Source: Aphrocallistes beatrix (lineage: Eukaryota; Porifera; Hexactinellida; Sceptrulophora; Aphrocallistidae). From it: DNA of 64,000 nucleotides. A program made the translations under genes and the position numbers. The stretch spans positions 2,604,001 through 2,668,000 of the forward strand of contig OY725491.1 of the NCBI GenBank assembly GCA_963281255.1, in the 5' to 3' direction. Positions within the stretch are counted from its first letter, which is position 1; every line of letters begins with the position of its first letter. Below the pieces are notes generated by a model. The model worked only from the letters and a program-made list of their open reading frames with translations, searched no databases and was not told the origin of the DNA. Of the stretch, positions 22,299-32,819 are shown piece after piece.

Positions 22299-22536
22299 GT
22301 TCCATGGTGAGTATGAAGGTTGATTCAAGTATGAAAATAATCCGAGAAGGTCCCCTTTACATCAAGAATATAACCGATACCGAAAGTAAACGATTGACTG
22401 GTAAACTGAGACATTGGAAATTGTTTTATGCCCAGATTAGAGGTCCGCTTTTAGTATTATGGAGTATGGCAGACAAGAAGCGATTATTATCTCAGACAAG
22501 GAGGGCTTACCCTCTTACTCATTCATTGGCCAGGCC
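22299..22536 (+). CDS. EFA6: EFA6/PSD-like exchange factor, exon 8 seen (PH domain, runs into gap)
   Basis: The exon starts after AAATAG with phase matching exon 7. It encodes IIREGPLYIKNITDTESKRL, then a strand rich in basic and aromatic residues (LRHWKLFYAQIRGPLLVLW), and ends AYPLTHSLARP. This is the first half of the PH domain that follows Sec7 in all EFA6/PSD proteins (compare KRGWK-FYAVLKG--LYL and the AVSVHHALA segment). The PH domain targets the protein to phosphoinositides at the plasma membrane. The frame enters 200 N at 22537, so the rest of PH and the C-terminal coiled coil are not seen. No later exon could be identified. Confidence 0.85.
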
Positions 22537-22736
22537 NNNNNNNNNNNNNNNNNNNNNNNNNNNNNNNNNNNNNNNNNNNNNNNNNNNNNNNNNNNNNNNN
22601 NNNNNNNNNNNNNNNNNNNNNNNNNNNNNNNNNNNNNNNNNNNNNNNNNNNNNNNNNNNNNNNNNNNNNNNNNNNNNNNNNNNNNNNNNNNNNNNNNNNN
22701 NNNNNNNNNNNNNNNNNNNNNNNNNNNNNNNNNNNN
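22537..22736. other. Assembly gap (200 N)
   Basis: Exactly 200 undetermined bases, a common placeholder length, so true size and orientation across the gap are uncertain. It removes the second half of the PH-domain exon. Confidence 0.95.
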
Positions 22737-23000
22737 TGAACTAACTATAATTACTCACTCAATTAACAATCTTATCAGCCTGAGCTACCATAGGTAATTC
22801 ATTGCCATCATGTATAGTGGTCAAAAATGGGTGTATGTGGCATAAGGTGGCACTGATTGATAATTACAAAAAGTTAGGAATGAATGATCAATCAGAAAAA
22901 ATAACCTGATATGTACATAGTTGTATATACAATTTTGCAATGTATTTATGAATAATGATATTCTTCTTCTATACATATCAGCTGTCATCTCAAAACATAT
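22737..23000. repeat. Partial family B Tc1-type MITE
   Basis: It contains the family core TTGCCATCATGTATAGTGG...GGTGGCACTGATTG but no left end, which is lost in the gap. The right end is not clear. Confidence 0.5.
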
Positions 23001-23088
23001 ATATTAATATTTAATACAAATTAATCGTATGGAGTACACCCTGGAGCAATATCAGCGGAAATATAGATAGATAGATAGATAGTATATT

Positions 23089-23562
23089 CACTGCCTAAAC
23101 AAAAGTATTCGCACACCCCATAATAACCCCATACCAAATAGTTATAATACTGATTTATATAGCGAGTCAAGATATTTAATCGGTAAGAGATACCCTAAAC
23201 TTAACTTCAAATTCGAATTCTCACATTCAAATTACCCACTTCATAAGTTTTCAACTTAATTACTCTTCTTCAAGATTAAATATTTTCTGCATTTGCTTTC
23301 AATGCCACATGTCACGAGTGATCACTATTGTATATGATGGCATTGGTGGTATGGGTGGCACAGTTAGAAAATGTTTAACCTTGTGGGAGTGTAAACAAGT
23401 TGAAATTTTAAAAGTGAGAAATTCGAATATGGAGAATTCAAATTCGAAGTTAAATTAAGCGTGTCTCTTACCAATTAAATACCTTGACTCGCTAAATAAA
23501 ACAGTATTATAACTATTTGTATGGGAAAATATGGATGTACGAATACTTTTGTTCAGGCAGTG
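23089..23562. mobile_element. Tc1-type MITE, family B, copy 4
   Basis: The ends CACTGCCTAAACAAAAGTAT and TACTTTTGTTCAGGCAGTG are inverted, with TA at the right flank (the left flank is altered). The central CACTATTGTATATGATGGCA is a family hallmark. A (GATA)n microsatellite lies just before it (23064-23082). Confidence 0.75.
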
Positions 23563-23584
23563 TAACCTGTATATAGATAGGATT

Positions 23585-23715
23585 CCACCATCTCTAAAAA
23601 AAAAAAAGCCCACACAGATGGGGGACACAATACATGTCATCCCAGGAATTTGGAACCACACTTCTATCCCGTCTGTGAGCGGTTTTTTGAACATCAAATA
23701 AAATTTGTAGGATGA
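23585..23715. repeat. Dispersed repeat shared with 36230-36330
   Basis: ACACAATACATGTCATCCCA followed by GAATTTGGAACCACA and CGTCTGTGAG-GG is repeated near 36250-36320 in the same orientation. The nature of the element is unknown. Confidence 0.45.
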
Positions 23716-24131
23716 AAATTGTGGATGCAAATTTTGGATATGTCAAACATGACGATGTGAGCTTGATTAATTAACATAATTTTGTTGAGATATTTATTTG
23801 AACACTTCATTTAACAATTGTTTATCTCAAAACTATTAAAATTTGAGCTTTAATAGGGATTTAATCATTAAAATTAGGCGATGATGACGCGACAAAGTTT
23901 TAACCGCAAATTGCTCAGAGGTCAGATGTCCGATGGATCTAGGAATGAAATAGGTTTTAGAGGCGTCATACTTCACCAGTGTTACCAATCTCAAGTTTCT
24001 GCTCTCTTGGAGTAGATGTACACATGGACTACTTAATAATACAGATAGGGAGTAGCTGAGCAACGTCAAAAAAAGAGAGGCCAGTTTCTAATTTTACCTC
24101 GCGGGAATAATATATTGTTTTTAGTTACAAA

Positions 24132-24744
24132 TCCTTACTATTAAAACTCGATTAATGTTTGTGTATATATATAAATATATATATATATATCTTTACTATT
24201 AAAACTCGATTAATGTGTGTGTATATATGTATATATATATATATATATATATCTGTAACGAATTGATTGAAGAAACTGTCAGGCCCAGAAAGCTGATTAT
24301 TGGCATGTGGAGTCTTTTGGCTATGGCTCCAGTAAGTTCTGAGCTCAGAGCAAAATGTTGACTCATCATGGAATTATGACGTCATTGTCACATTTTCAAA
24401 AGTTAAGCAATACAGTTATTCGAGCATAACACAGCCATTATAGGAGATAGAATGCTGAAAATTTAATAGAATCTGTATACTAACATACCTCACATATGAT
24501 ACAACTATCATCAAAAAATGATGACTCATCACTCTGTTATGACGTCGTCATTACTCATCAAAATTTTAAAAATGGAAAATTCGGTGATTTTTCGTGCTAT
24601 AGGGATTATAACGGTAGGACAGACGTATTTAGAGATGTTATCTCCCTTATAATTAACCAATGTGACCCTAGGCGCCCGAAGGGAGCCTCCGGCGGACACT
24701 TTGTGTCCGCCAGCCGCGCACCGCAAGCAAGCAAAGTGCGCTTG
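24132..24744 (+). repeat. HLR copy 4, with duplicated 5' end
   Basis: The 5' end TCCTTACTATTAAAACTCG at 24132 is repeated at 24190 (TCTTTACTATTAAAACTCG), with TA tracts after each. The rest is collinear with other copies: TGACGTCA at 24377, TGACTCA near 24522, GC module, terminal hairpin ending at 24744 followed by T. The doubled 5' end could be a tandem insertion or end-bypass product. Confidence 0.8.
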
Positions 24745-24764
24745 TATATACGTATATATATACA

Positions 24765-24973
24765 TAGGCGTCGGAAATGGGCCCGCCCGGCCCGAATGCT
24801 CCGTGGTCGGCCCAATCGATTCTGGGGTCGCTACATTCACGGTATAATACATAATACTGCTTGATACACGGTTCTAGGACTTCGGGAATGTATCGGGTAA
24901 GCTTTTACCCAACCAGGTAGGCCCTCCGGGCCAATCCGGCCCATGCCGGGTGGCCTGGTGGGTCCGACGCCTA
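24765..24973. mobile_element. GC-rich 209-bp MITE, unassigned
   Basis: The ends TAGGCGTCGG and CCGACGCCTA are inverted, followed inward by GGGCC-rich arms. Both sides are TA-repeat sequence, so no target duplication can be read. It lies exactly between two tail-to-tail HLR copies. The minus-strand frames here are shadows. Confidence 0.55.
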
Positions 24974-24985
24974 TATATATATATA

Positions 24986-25493
24986 CAAGCGCGCTTCGCT
25001 TGCTTGCGCTGCGCGGCTAGCGGACACTTTGTGTCCGCCGGAGGCTCCCTTCGGTCGCCTGGAGGTGACATTGGTTAATTATAAGGGAGATATCATCTCT
25101 AAATATGTCCATCTGAGTTTTAAAATCGATATCACTCGAAAAAACACCAAATTTGTCAATTTTTAAAATTTTGATGAGTAATGATGACGTCATAGTAAAG
25201 TGATGAGTCATCATTTTTTGATGATAGTTGCATGATATGTGAGACGTGTTACTATACAGATTCTATTAAATTTTCAGCCTTCTATCTCCTATAATGGCTG
25301 AGTTATGCCCGGATAATTGTGTTGCTTAACTATTAAAAATGTGACAATGACGTCATAATTCCATGATGAGTCGACATTTTCGTCTGAGCTCAGAACTTAC
25401 TGGAGCCATAGCCAAAAGACTCCCACATGCCAAAAATCAGCTTTCTGGGCCTGACAGTTTCTTCAATCAATTCGTTACAGATATATATATATA
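24986..25493 (-). repeat. HLR copy 5 (minus), 5' end lost at mariner
   Basis: Begins with the hairpin CAAGCGCGCTTCGCTTG at 24986. TGACGTCA sites lie at 25195 and 25348. It ends in a TA tract into which the DD37D mariner is inserted. The family's 5' terminus is not found beyond the mariner. Confidence 0.75.
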
Positions 25494-26794
25494 CAGGGTG
25501 ACCCATAAATACTGTTACCAAATATTATCTAACCATATTCAATATCTACTGTGTTTATAGTCGTCAATTTAAAATACGATTACTAGTGTACATCTATTGA
25601 ACTGATTTAGATCATTTTAGCGTTGTTTTACAGAATTTTTTAAAAAATGCCCATGCTGTCCAGAAGAGCTGCTATAATTAGATTATTTGAGTCTGGAAAG
25701 ACGAGACCAGAAATCGAACATTTGCTCAGGGAAGGCAAAATGTTTATATCTCGCACCCTGAAACGTTACGCCGAAACAGGGGGCATTGCTGATAAACAAC
25801 GCCCTGGACGGCAACGTACTGTAAGGACTGCTGCTATGCGGAAGAACGTGATACGCCGGATTAAGCGAAATCCCGCCAGGAGTATGCGGAAACTAGCTAA
25901 ACAAATGAACACCAGCAGAGAATCATTGAGACGCCTCGTTCATAACGATCTAGGAATGAAGTCTTATAAATTACACAAGCACCAGCTTCTCACAGCCCAG
26001 ACAAAGCAGAAGAGGTTGGAAAGATCTAAGGCGATGCTTTTACGGTTCACCGGTGGACTGCATCATCAAATCGTCTTTTCGGATGAAAAATTATTCACTG
26101 TTGAACAGTCCCTGAATCAACAAAACCATAGGATTCTAGCAACTAGTAAAGACTCATTACCCCAGGAACAGTTTCATGTTTATAGAACCCAAAAACCAAT
26201 GTCAGTGATGGTTTGGGCTGGGGTAACCTCGACAAGTCGGACACCTTTAGTTTTCGTCCCCCAAGGCGTCAAAATAAATCAGTCCGTATATCGTAATGAT
26301 ATTCTTGAGAAGGTTTTGAAGCCTTGGGCACGGAAACATTTCAAAAAAGACATGTGGATATTCCAGCAAGATTCCGCACCAGCTCACAGGGCAACGGCCA
26401 CTCAAGAGTGGTGTAAGGCTAATTTTCCAGGTCTAATTTCATCGGAACAGTGGCCACCATGTTCGCCAGATTTGAACCCACTTGACTTCTCCATATGGTC
26501 TATTTTGGAGGACAGGGTAAACTGCCAAAAATACCAAAATCTGGCAGATCTGAAAAGAGCCCTAACGCGAGAGTGGGAGAAAATACCTCAGGAACACATA
26601 CGGTCCAGCGTAGAGTCCTTTCTTGTCAGACTACAGATGTGTGTTCAGGCTAAGGGTGGTATTTTCGAGTAATGATACTGTAATTGTGTACTTACCTATA
26701 TTGTTGTAAATTACCAGAACTTTCGAAGCTAGTTGAAATGAAGTATTGAAGTTAGAGTTTACGATGTGGGTAACAGTATTTATGGGTCACCCTG
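25494..26794 (+). mobile_element. DD37D mariner (maT-like), apparently complete
   Basis: A 1301-bp element. The inverted ends CAGGGTGACCCATAAATAC and the complement at 26794 are both flanked by TA. It contains one uninterrupted transposase gene (25647-26672). Intact ends, frame and catalytic residues suggest a recent insertion. It sits in the TA tract of an HLR copy. Confidence 0.92.
25647..26672 (+). CDS. Mariner transposase, DD37D type
   Basis: A 341-residue transposase, the normal length for mariner. It cuts at the element ends and inserts into TA. Helix-turn-helix DNA-binding regions occupy about residues 1-110 (RRAAIIRLFESGKTRPEIEH; then NTSRESLRRLVHNDLG). The catalytic core is D146 in VFSDEKLF, D242 in FQQDSAPAH and D280 in SPDLNPLDFSIW. 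There are 37 residues between the second and third acidic residues, the maT (DD37D) arrangement rather than DD34D. No stop or frameshift is seen. The start ATG at 25647 is followed closely by MPMLSRRAA, and 153 bases separate it from the left end. Confidence 0.92.
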   Translation: MPMLSRRAAIIRLFESGKTRPEIEHLLREGKMFISRTLKRYAETGGIADKQRPGRQRTVRTAAMRKNVIRRIKRNPARSMRKLAKQMNTSRESLRRLVHNDLGMKSYKLHKHQLLTAQTKQKRLERSKAMLLRFTGGLHHQIVFSDEKLFTVEQSLNQQNHRILATSKDSLPQEQFHVYRTQKPMSVMVWAGVTSTSRTPLVFVPQGVKINQSVYRNDILEKVLKPWARKHFKKDMWIFQQDSAPAHRATATQEWCKANFPGLISSEQWPPCSPDLNPLDFSIWSILEDRVNCQKYQNLADLKRALTREWEKIPQEHIRSSVESFLVRLQMCVQAKGGIFE

Positions 26795-26799
26795 TATAT

Positions 26800-27090
26800 A
26801 TACCAGGGTTGAAACCGAATAGTTGATTATTCGGTTTAACCAAATATTATTTGCAAATAATTGATATTTGGTTTGTAACCAAATATCATTATTTGGTATT
26901 CGGTTGAGAACCAAATAATTTGGTCAACCGAATAATTTGGTCAACCAAATAATTTGGTCAACCGAATAATTTGGTCAACCGAATAATTTGGTCAACCGAA
27001 TGATTTGGTCAACTGAATATTTAGCCGAACAAATAATTTGCATGCTTTCCCAACACAATAATCACATGTTCTTACAAGAAGTGGTCCGAA
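26800..27090. repeat. hAT-like end with AATAATTTGGTCAACCG minisatellite
   Basis: It starts CAGGGTTGAAACCGAATAG, a hAT-like terminus, followed by inverted AACCAAATA/TATTTGGTT arms and about seven copies of a 17-bp unit AATAATTTGGTCAACCG (about 26925-27030). The right end is not found. A weak ATG frame at 26988 is only the repeat. Confidence 0.6.
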
Positions 27091-27098
27091 CACAAATA

Positions 27099-27375
27099 AA
27101 AATCTGTATACTAACATACCTCAAATATGATGCAGCTATCATCAAAAAAGATGACTCATCACTTTGTTATGACGTCATCATTACTCATCAAAATTTTAAA
27201 AATTGATAATTATCGTGATTTTTCTTGCGATATCGATTATAACAATAGTACAGGCGTATTTAGGGATGTTATCTCCCTTATAATTAATGAATGTGACCCT
27301 CGGCGCCCGCAGGGCGCCTCTGGCGGACACTTTGTGTCCGCCAGCAGCGCAGCATAAGCAATCGAAGCGCGCTTG
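27099..27375 (+). repeat. HLR copy 6, 3' half
   Basis: It starts at CTGTATACTAACATACCTC and covers the bZIP-site block (TGACGTCA at 27170, TGACTCA near 27149), the GC module and the terminal hairpin ending at 27375, followed by T. The 5' half is absent. Confidence 0.75.
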
Positions 27376-27935
27376 TTCGATATAATATGAGGTAATAAGG
27401 TATGCTGAATCCATTGGAAGGGTTTCGAAATTCTCACAATTGTGGTTTAGGCGCCATTTAATGATGACTTCGCATAATATAAACAATATACGTGTATATA
27501 TAATATAGTTGCTTTTTTAGATGTTCTTAAATTTTTTCGATATTGTCCTTGTGATTATTTTTAATGTGGTTATCTCTCACGCACAGAATAAAATGTAACA
27601 ATTTGAACAACTTTTCTAAAACTTGAACAATAAATCTAAACTAACCATATTCCTAGAAAATATGTAACACACAAGGTTATTAACGAAATTGTATTTTAAC
27701 AATTAACTTTACGTAATGTTTTAAAAATATATTTTAATTATAATAACTTCCATTATATATGTGTATGTCCAAAAATCGATTCCTATATGAAAGTAGTGAA
27801 TATATTTATATTTTAACTCCGAATATTTTTTAAAATAATTTCCCCCCTTTTTCCGATGTCACAACTTAGTTCACTAGATTATTTATTCCCTGTATTACTA
27901 CAACTATTAGACTTATATATATTTTCAAACTCGCA

Positions 27936-30380
27936 ATGCCATTAAAATGCTCTGTAGTACACTGTCGTACAGGCTATCACGATGGACCTACTAAAGCTAT
28001 GTTTGCATTTCCAAATCAAGATGAACTAGACAGAAATGGGTCAGATTATTAATTCGAGACAGTTTCACCGTTACTCAGTGTTCAATAATATGTATTGAAC
28101 ATTTTGAAGAAAAGTACATTATTCCTCGTCTATTCAAAACTAGGCTCAATATGAAGCTTAATCCCATCCAAACATTACTACATCCTCCTTCAACTCCTAA
28201 AAGTCAGACTGTTATTCCTTCAGGTATTCGAAAAAATTATATTGCACGAAATTTTAAAAAAGATGAACTATCCACTTTTCAAACACGCATACAATTTCGT
28301 AGTCTAAATGATATTTTAGATTTTAGAAAATCAGCAATCGAATTTAAAGACTTTTTCCATGTATCAGATACAAATCTGACAATATATAGACTTGAAATAC
28401 AATCAGGCATAGCTACAGTTAAGGAGTGTATAAATATTAGTTCTGATTCCAATGTGAATCTAAGCTTTGAAGGTTCTCCTATTCCTCTTCTAGATTATAT
28501 ATCGAAATCCGAAGGTTCTAAAATATCTAACTTGGACATGTTAACAAATATTCCAAATTATTGTAGAAACGCAACTTACTGTTATGACATTGAACCTACA
28601 TATTAAAGATTTGTTGAAACTCTTATACCATTTCCCAAACGGAAATTATAAATATTCAAAAAGTGCGCTTCGATTTGCCCTTCAATTGCGATATACCTCC
28701 ATTGCGGCTTATGATCTATTAAGACAATACTTACCGTTACAAAGTCAGAGGCTGTTACGTAGATTAAAATCAGACTCAATTGACAGTTTAAAGGCTTTAT
28801 CTAAACTCCGTGAAGATGGTTTGTTTGTAAATGATATGGTAATCCTCCTCGACGAAATGCATTTACAGCAACAAGTACAATTTGATGGACAAGATATAAT
28901 TGGATGTGATGAAAATCTGCAAATGTTCAAAAGTATACTTGCTTTATGGCAATGTCTCTCACTAATAATGTCCCCTTTGTAGTAATTAAGGCTATTCCTA
29001 TCAAAACTATAACTATCTTCAGAAATTGTAAGAAATGGAAGTCTTAATTGTAAAGAAAACAAGTAATGCAAAATTTTATCCTCGTGCTGTTATTTCCGAC
29101 AATCATCGAACCAATATTTCTTCATTCAACTATCTGATGAATATGTATACAACTGAAAAGAAATTTTGCATGCTCAAACCATTTACTTCTCAAACTGTTT
29201 ACTTGATGTCCAATACGGTCCACCTTATCAAAAATATTCGCAATAATCTTTTGGGTGCTCGTTTCTTTTAGATACCACAACTACAATTATAAATTCAAGA
29301 ATTAAATCACATAGTTCCAGCGGGAAATGTACATAGGTCAAGTCTTTATAAAGTTCATAATACAGACCTTTCGATAAATTTCCATCTTAGAAAAGATCCA
29401 TCTTTAAACTGCCAATCACTTTACTCGGGAAACTCTAAACAGTCTGTTCCACGCTCTAGCTATTTTTGATAATAAAACTTCAGCTGCAATGCGTGAATAT
29501 CTTTAAGATACAGATAAAGTAACTCCTACATTCTTAGAACTCATAAACATGTGGTGGTTGCTAGTCAATACAAAAGAACGTTTTCATCCACATCGCTTTG
29601 GAAATGCTATTACTCCAGATACACTGAAGGCTAAATGTATCTTTCTCTCAGAAATGAATAAATGGTTGACAACATGGAAGGATTAAAAAAATGGGCTTTA
29701 TTAAACAAACCTTTGAAGCTTTGATAAATACCAATTCTGCGATTGCTGATCTATCTAATGATTTAATCAGAAATGGCTTTCATTATATATTAACAGGAAG
29801 ATTGCAAACAGATCCGTTAGACAGGCGATTCTCTCAATATCGACAAATGAGTGGCGGCCGTTTTCTTGTAAGCTTAACCGAGATTCTACGTTCTGAAAAG
29901 ATAATAACTTATCAAATCCTCCTCAAACGTGATATTGACTATAGTGAACTAACAGTGTCCCTAACTGATGATAGTAATCTTACTCTGGAGTTTATAAGTA
30001 CATTACCAACTGATTCTATTTATCTACTAACTTTAATAGAAAATACAAAGCATATTGTTGCTTATGTATAAGGGTATATCTCTCAATAAGTTAATACAAC
30101 GCTGCATTTGTGAGACTTGTCTAGAACTTCTACAGAAGGATCAGATGAATAATTCATATAGATTTTAAATATAGGAGGACTTCAGGTACCATCATTCCAC
30201 TTATCAGTTGAATGGGATTCTGGTTTTGTATGCGATATACAATGCTACTGATTATTGTAAGGAAATTTCGTTTTATTGTTGCAAATCTATATCTTTCTGG
30301 ACTTTCCAAAGAAGTAAGTAAAAATACTAGAAAGTCTCAAGTTGATTCATTCAAAGCCAGGAAACGCAAACTACACGATT
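27936..30380 (+). pseudogene. P-element/THAP9-like transposon remnant 2, near full length
   Basis: A broken copy with the whole P-transposase order. The THAP zinc domain runs from ATG 27936: CSVVHC near the start and CSIICIEHF at about 28078-28104 (C-x2-4-C ... C-x2-H), with a one-base frameshift between. Then come coiled-coil-like sequence, DEMHLQQQVQFDGQDIIG (28852-28905, the RNase H DEM), SDNHRTNISSFNYL, SNTVHLIKNIRNNLLGA (29209-29259) and DPLDRRFSQYRQMSGGRFLV (29812-29871). At least five frameshifts or stops were seen. There are no clear 31-bp inverted ends, and the 3' limit is set by the HLR at 30390. The DNA-binding and catalytic parts are recognisable, so this family was once autonomous. 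Confidence 0.88.
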
Positions 30381-30389
30381 GATCGTTTA

Positions 30390-30932
30390 TCCTTACTATT
30401 AAAACTCGATTATTGTTTGTTTATATATATATATATATATCTGTAACGAATTGATTGAAGAAACTGCCCGGCACAGAACGCTGATTTTTGCATGTGGGAG
30501 TGTTTTGGCTATGGCTCCAGTAAGTTCTGAGCTCAGACGAAAATGTCGACTCATCATGGAATTATGACGTCATTGTTACATTTTTAAAAGTTAAGCAACA
30601 CAGTTATTCGGGCATAACTCAGCCATTATAGGAGATAGAAGGCTGAAATTTTAATAGAATCTGTATCCTAACACGTCTCACATATGATGACAATCATCAA
30701 AAAATGATGAATCATCACTTTGCTATGACGTCATCATTACTCATCAAAATTTTTAAAATGAACAAATTTGGTATTTTTTCGAGTGATATCGATTTTAAAA
30801 CTAAGATGGACATATTTAGAGATGATATATCCCGTTTAATTAACCAATGTCACCTCCAGGCGACCGAAGGGAGCCTCCGGTGGACACGAAGTGTCCGCCA
30901 GCCGCGCAGCACAAGCAAGCGAAGCGCGCTTG
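30390..30932 (+). repeat. HLR copy 7, full-length reference copy
   Basis: The cleanest copy, 543 bp. A|TCCTTACTATTAAAACTCG, then a TA tract, CTGTAACGAATTGATTGAAG, TGACGTCA at 30565 and 30726, a GGCGCC-poor GC module with a GTGGACACGAAGTGTCCGCC palindrome, then the hairpin CAAGCG-AAGCG-CGCTTG and a flanking T. No open frame of note (the ATG frame at 30704 is accidental). Confidence 0.85.
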
Positions 30933-31429
30933 TTTCTAATAAAATATGATTTGTTTATCTAAAATGCATAACTAAAGCAATACATTACATTACCATGCTT
31001 ACTAGTATATGCATTCAATGAGACGTTCCTCGGCTATTTTCCTATCTGTATTATTAAGTAGTTTATGATGTACATCAACATATATGTCTGCAGTTTCACA
31101 AAAAGCTTCAGGGCGATATCTTTTAAACTCTGGTCGTGCACCACTTACGGCTGGCCGGCCAAACGGCCGGACTCAAGCACTCATTTTAGTACTGTTCTAC
31201 TATATTATTATATTGGATCATAGATCCAATAAAATAATATAGGAAGCACACTAAAAACAATCCCCGAATTTCTTTGCGGCCAATGCAGGGTAGTAGTCTA
31301 AAGGTTTAACGAGGAGTTGATGTATCGTATTCAACGGTGAGGAGATGCATCGAAGAGATGTCCAATTCCAAGAAAACTGTCATCAAATGATCAAATATTA
31401 CTCTCTCCCATGAAGCTGTGAGAGTTTTA

Positions 31430-32191
31430 TCCTTACTATTAAAACTCGATTAATGTGTATAACACGTATATATATATGTAACGAAATGATTGAAGAAACT
31501 GCCGGGCGCAGAAAACTGATTTTTGAAATATGGAAGTACTTCGGCTATGGTTCCAGTATGTTCTAAGATCAGAGCAAAATGTCGACTCATAATGGAATTA
31601 TGAGGTCAATGTCACATTTTAAAAAGTTAAGCTACACAGTTATTCGAACATAACTCAGCCATTATAGGAGATTCTAACATACCTCAAATATGATGCAACT
31701 ATCATCAAAAAATGATGACCCATCACTCTGTTATGACGTCATCATTATTCAAAGTCTTTTTTATTCAGAATACAGTGGAACCTCCGTAATCCGACACCTC
31801 TGTAATCCGACATTTCTATAAACAGACATTATTTATGTTCACGGATCGTTTTTCTATAGAAAACAACCTCTATAATCCGACACCTCGCTATTCCGGAATC
31901 CGACAATTAAATGATTTTCCAGTAATGCAAATTCGACCTGTATAATCCAACAATTTTTTCGTCTATCAAATAATGTCGGATTATGGAGATTATTTTACAT
32001 CCATAATCCGACAAATTATTCTCCTTTCAAATGATGTCGGATTATGGAGGTTATTTTACCTCTATAATCCGACATTTTGCTGATTTTCCACAAATTTCGG
32101 ATTATGGAGGTTATTCGATAATCTGACAAATTGATAATCCGACATTTTTTTCGTCTCCCATTGAATGTCAGATTATGGAGGTTTCACTGTA
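31430..32191 (+). repeat. HLR copy 8, 5' part, cut by Tigger MITE
   Basis: The 5' end TCCTTACTATTAAAACTCG is at 31430, with a short TA tract and TGACGTCA at 31734. Family sequence stops near 31757 just before the Tigger-like MITE (31773-32189). Family sequence after the MITE is in reverse orientation. Confidence 0.7.
31773..32189. mobile_element. Tigger/pogo-like MITE with internal repeats
   Basis: The ends CAGTGGAACCTCCGTAATCC and GGATTATGGAGGTTTCACTG-type complement are flanked by TA. The interior is built of about ten units of ATAATCCGACA or its reverse with roughly 25-60-base spacing. Non-coding, 417 bp. Confidence 0.82.
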
Positions 32192-32670
32192 ATAATATAC
32201 ATATTCAATAAAATATCAGCCTTCTATCACCTAAAATAGCTGAGTTATAGTTGAAAAAAATTACTAATAACAAAAAAGGTGACAATGACGTCATAATTCC
32301 ATGATGATTGGAAATTTTCGTCTAAGGTCAGAATGATCCACAAGTCAAAATACTTCCACATACCAAAAACATACCAAAAAGTTTTCTGGTCTGGCAGTTT
32401 CATCAATCAATTCGTTAGAAAATGTCGATTCAATATGGAATTATGACTTTATTGTCATTTTATTAATAGAAATTTCAGTTCTACAACCACAACTCGTCCA
32501 TTTTAGTTGATAGAAGCCTGTAATTTTAAAAGAATTTCTATATTAATATTCTTCAATGTGATACAACTCTAATCAAAAAATGATGACTAATCATTCTATT
32601 ATGACGTCATCATTACGCATCAAAATTTGTAAATTTGACAAATTTTGTGATTTTTGAATGATATCGTTAG
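32192..32670. repeat. Two diverged HLR pieces, head to head
   Basis: About 32200-32418 is the minus-strand 5' part (TGACGTCA at 32286, AATCAATTCGTTAGAAA). About 32418-32665 is a plus-strand part (TGATGACTAATCATTCTATT, TGACGTCA at 32602). More decayed than other copies. Confidence 0.6.
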
Positions 32671-32819
32671 CTCTACTAATATTTAATCTTTCATTAGATC
32701 GAGTTTAGCCGATGTATTTTATTCCAATTATTGAATAGCTCTCCTATGTGATTTTTCATCTAATGGGTAAGTTTAATGCTGATAGAACCTAGTTTAATGC
32801 TGATAGAACCTACTCATTT

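Noticed and set aside
24496-25071. Several overlapping ORFs on both strands
   Set aside because: All are shadows of the Helitron-like repeats and the GC-rich MITE.
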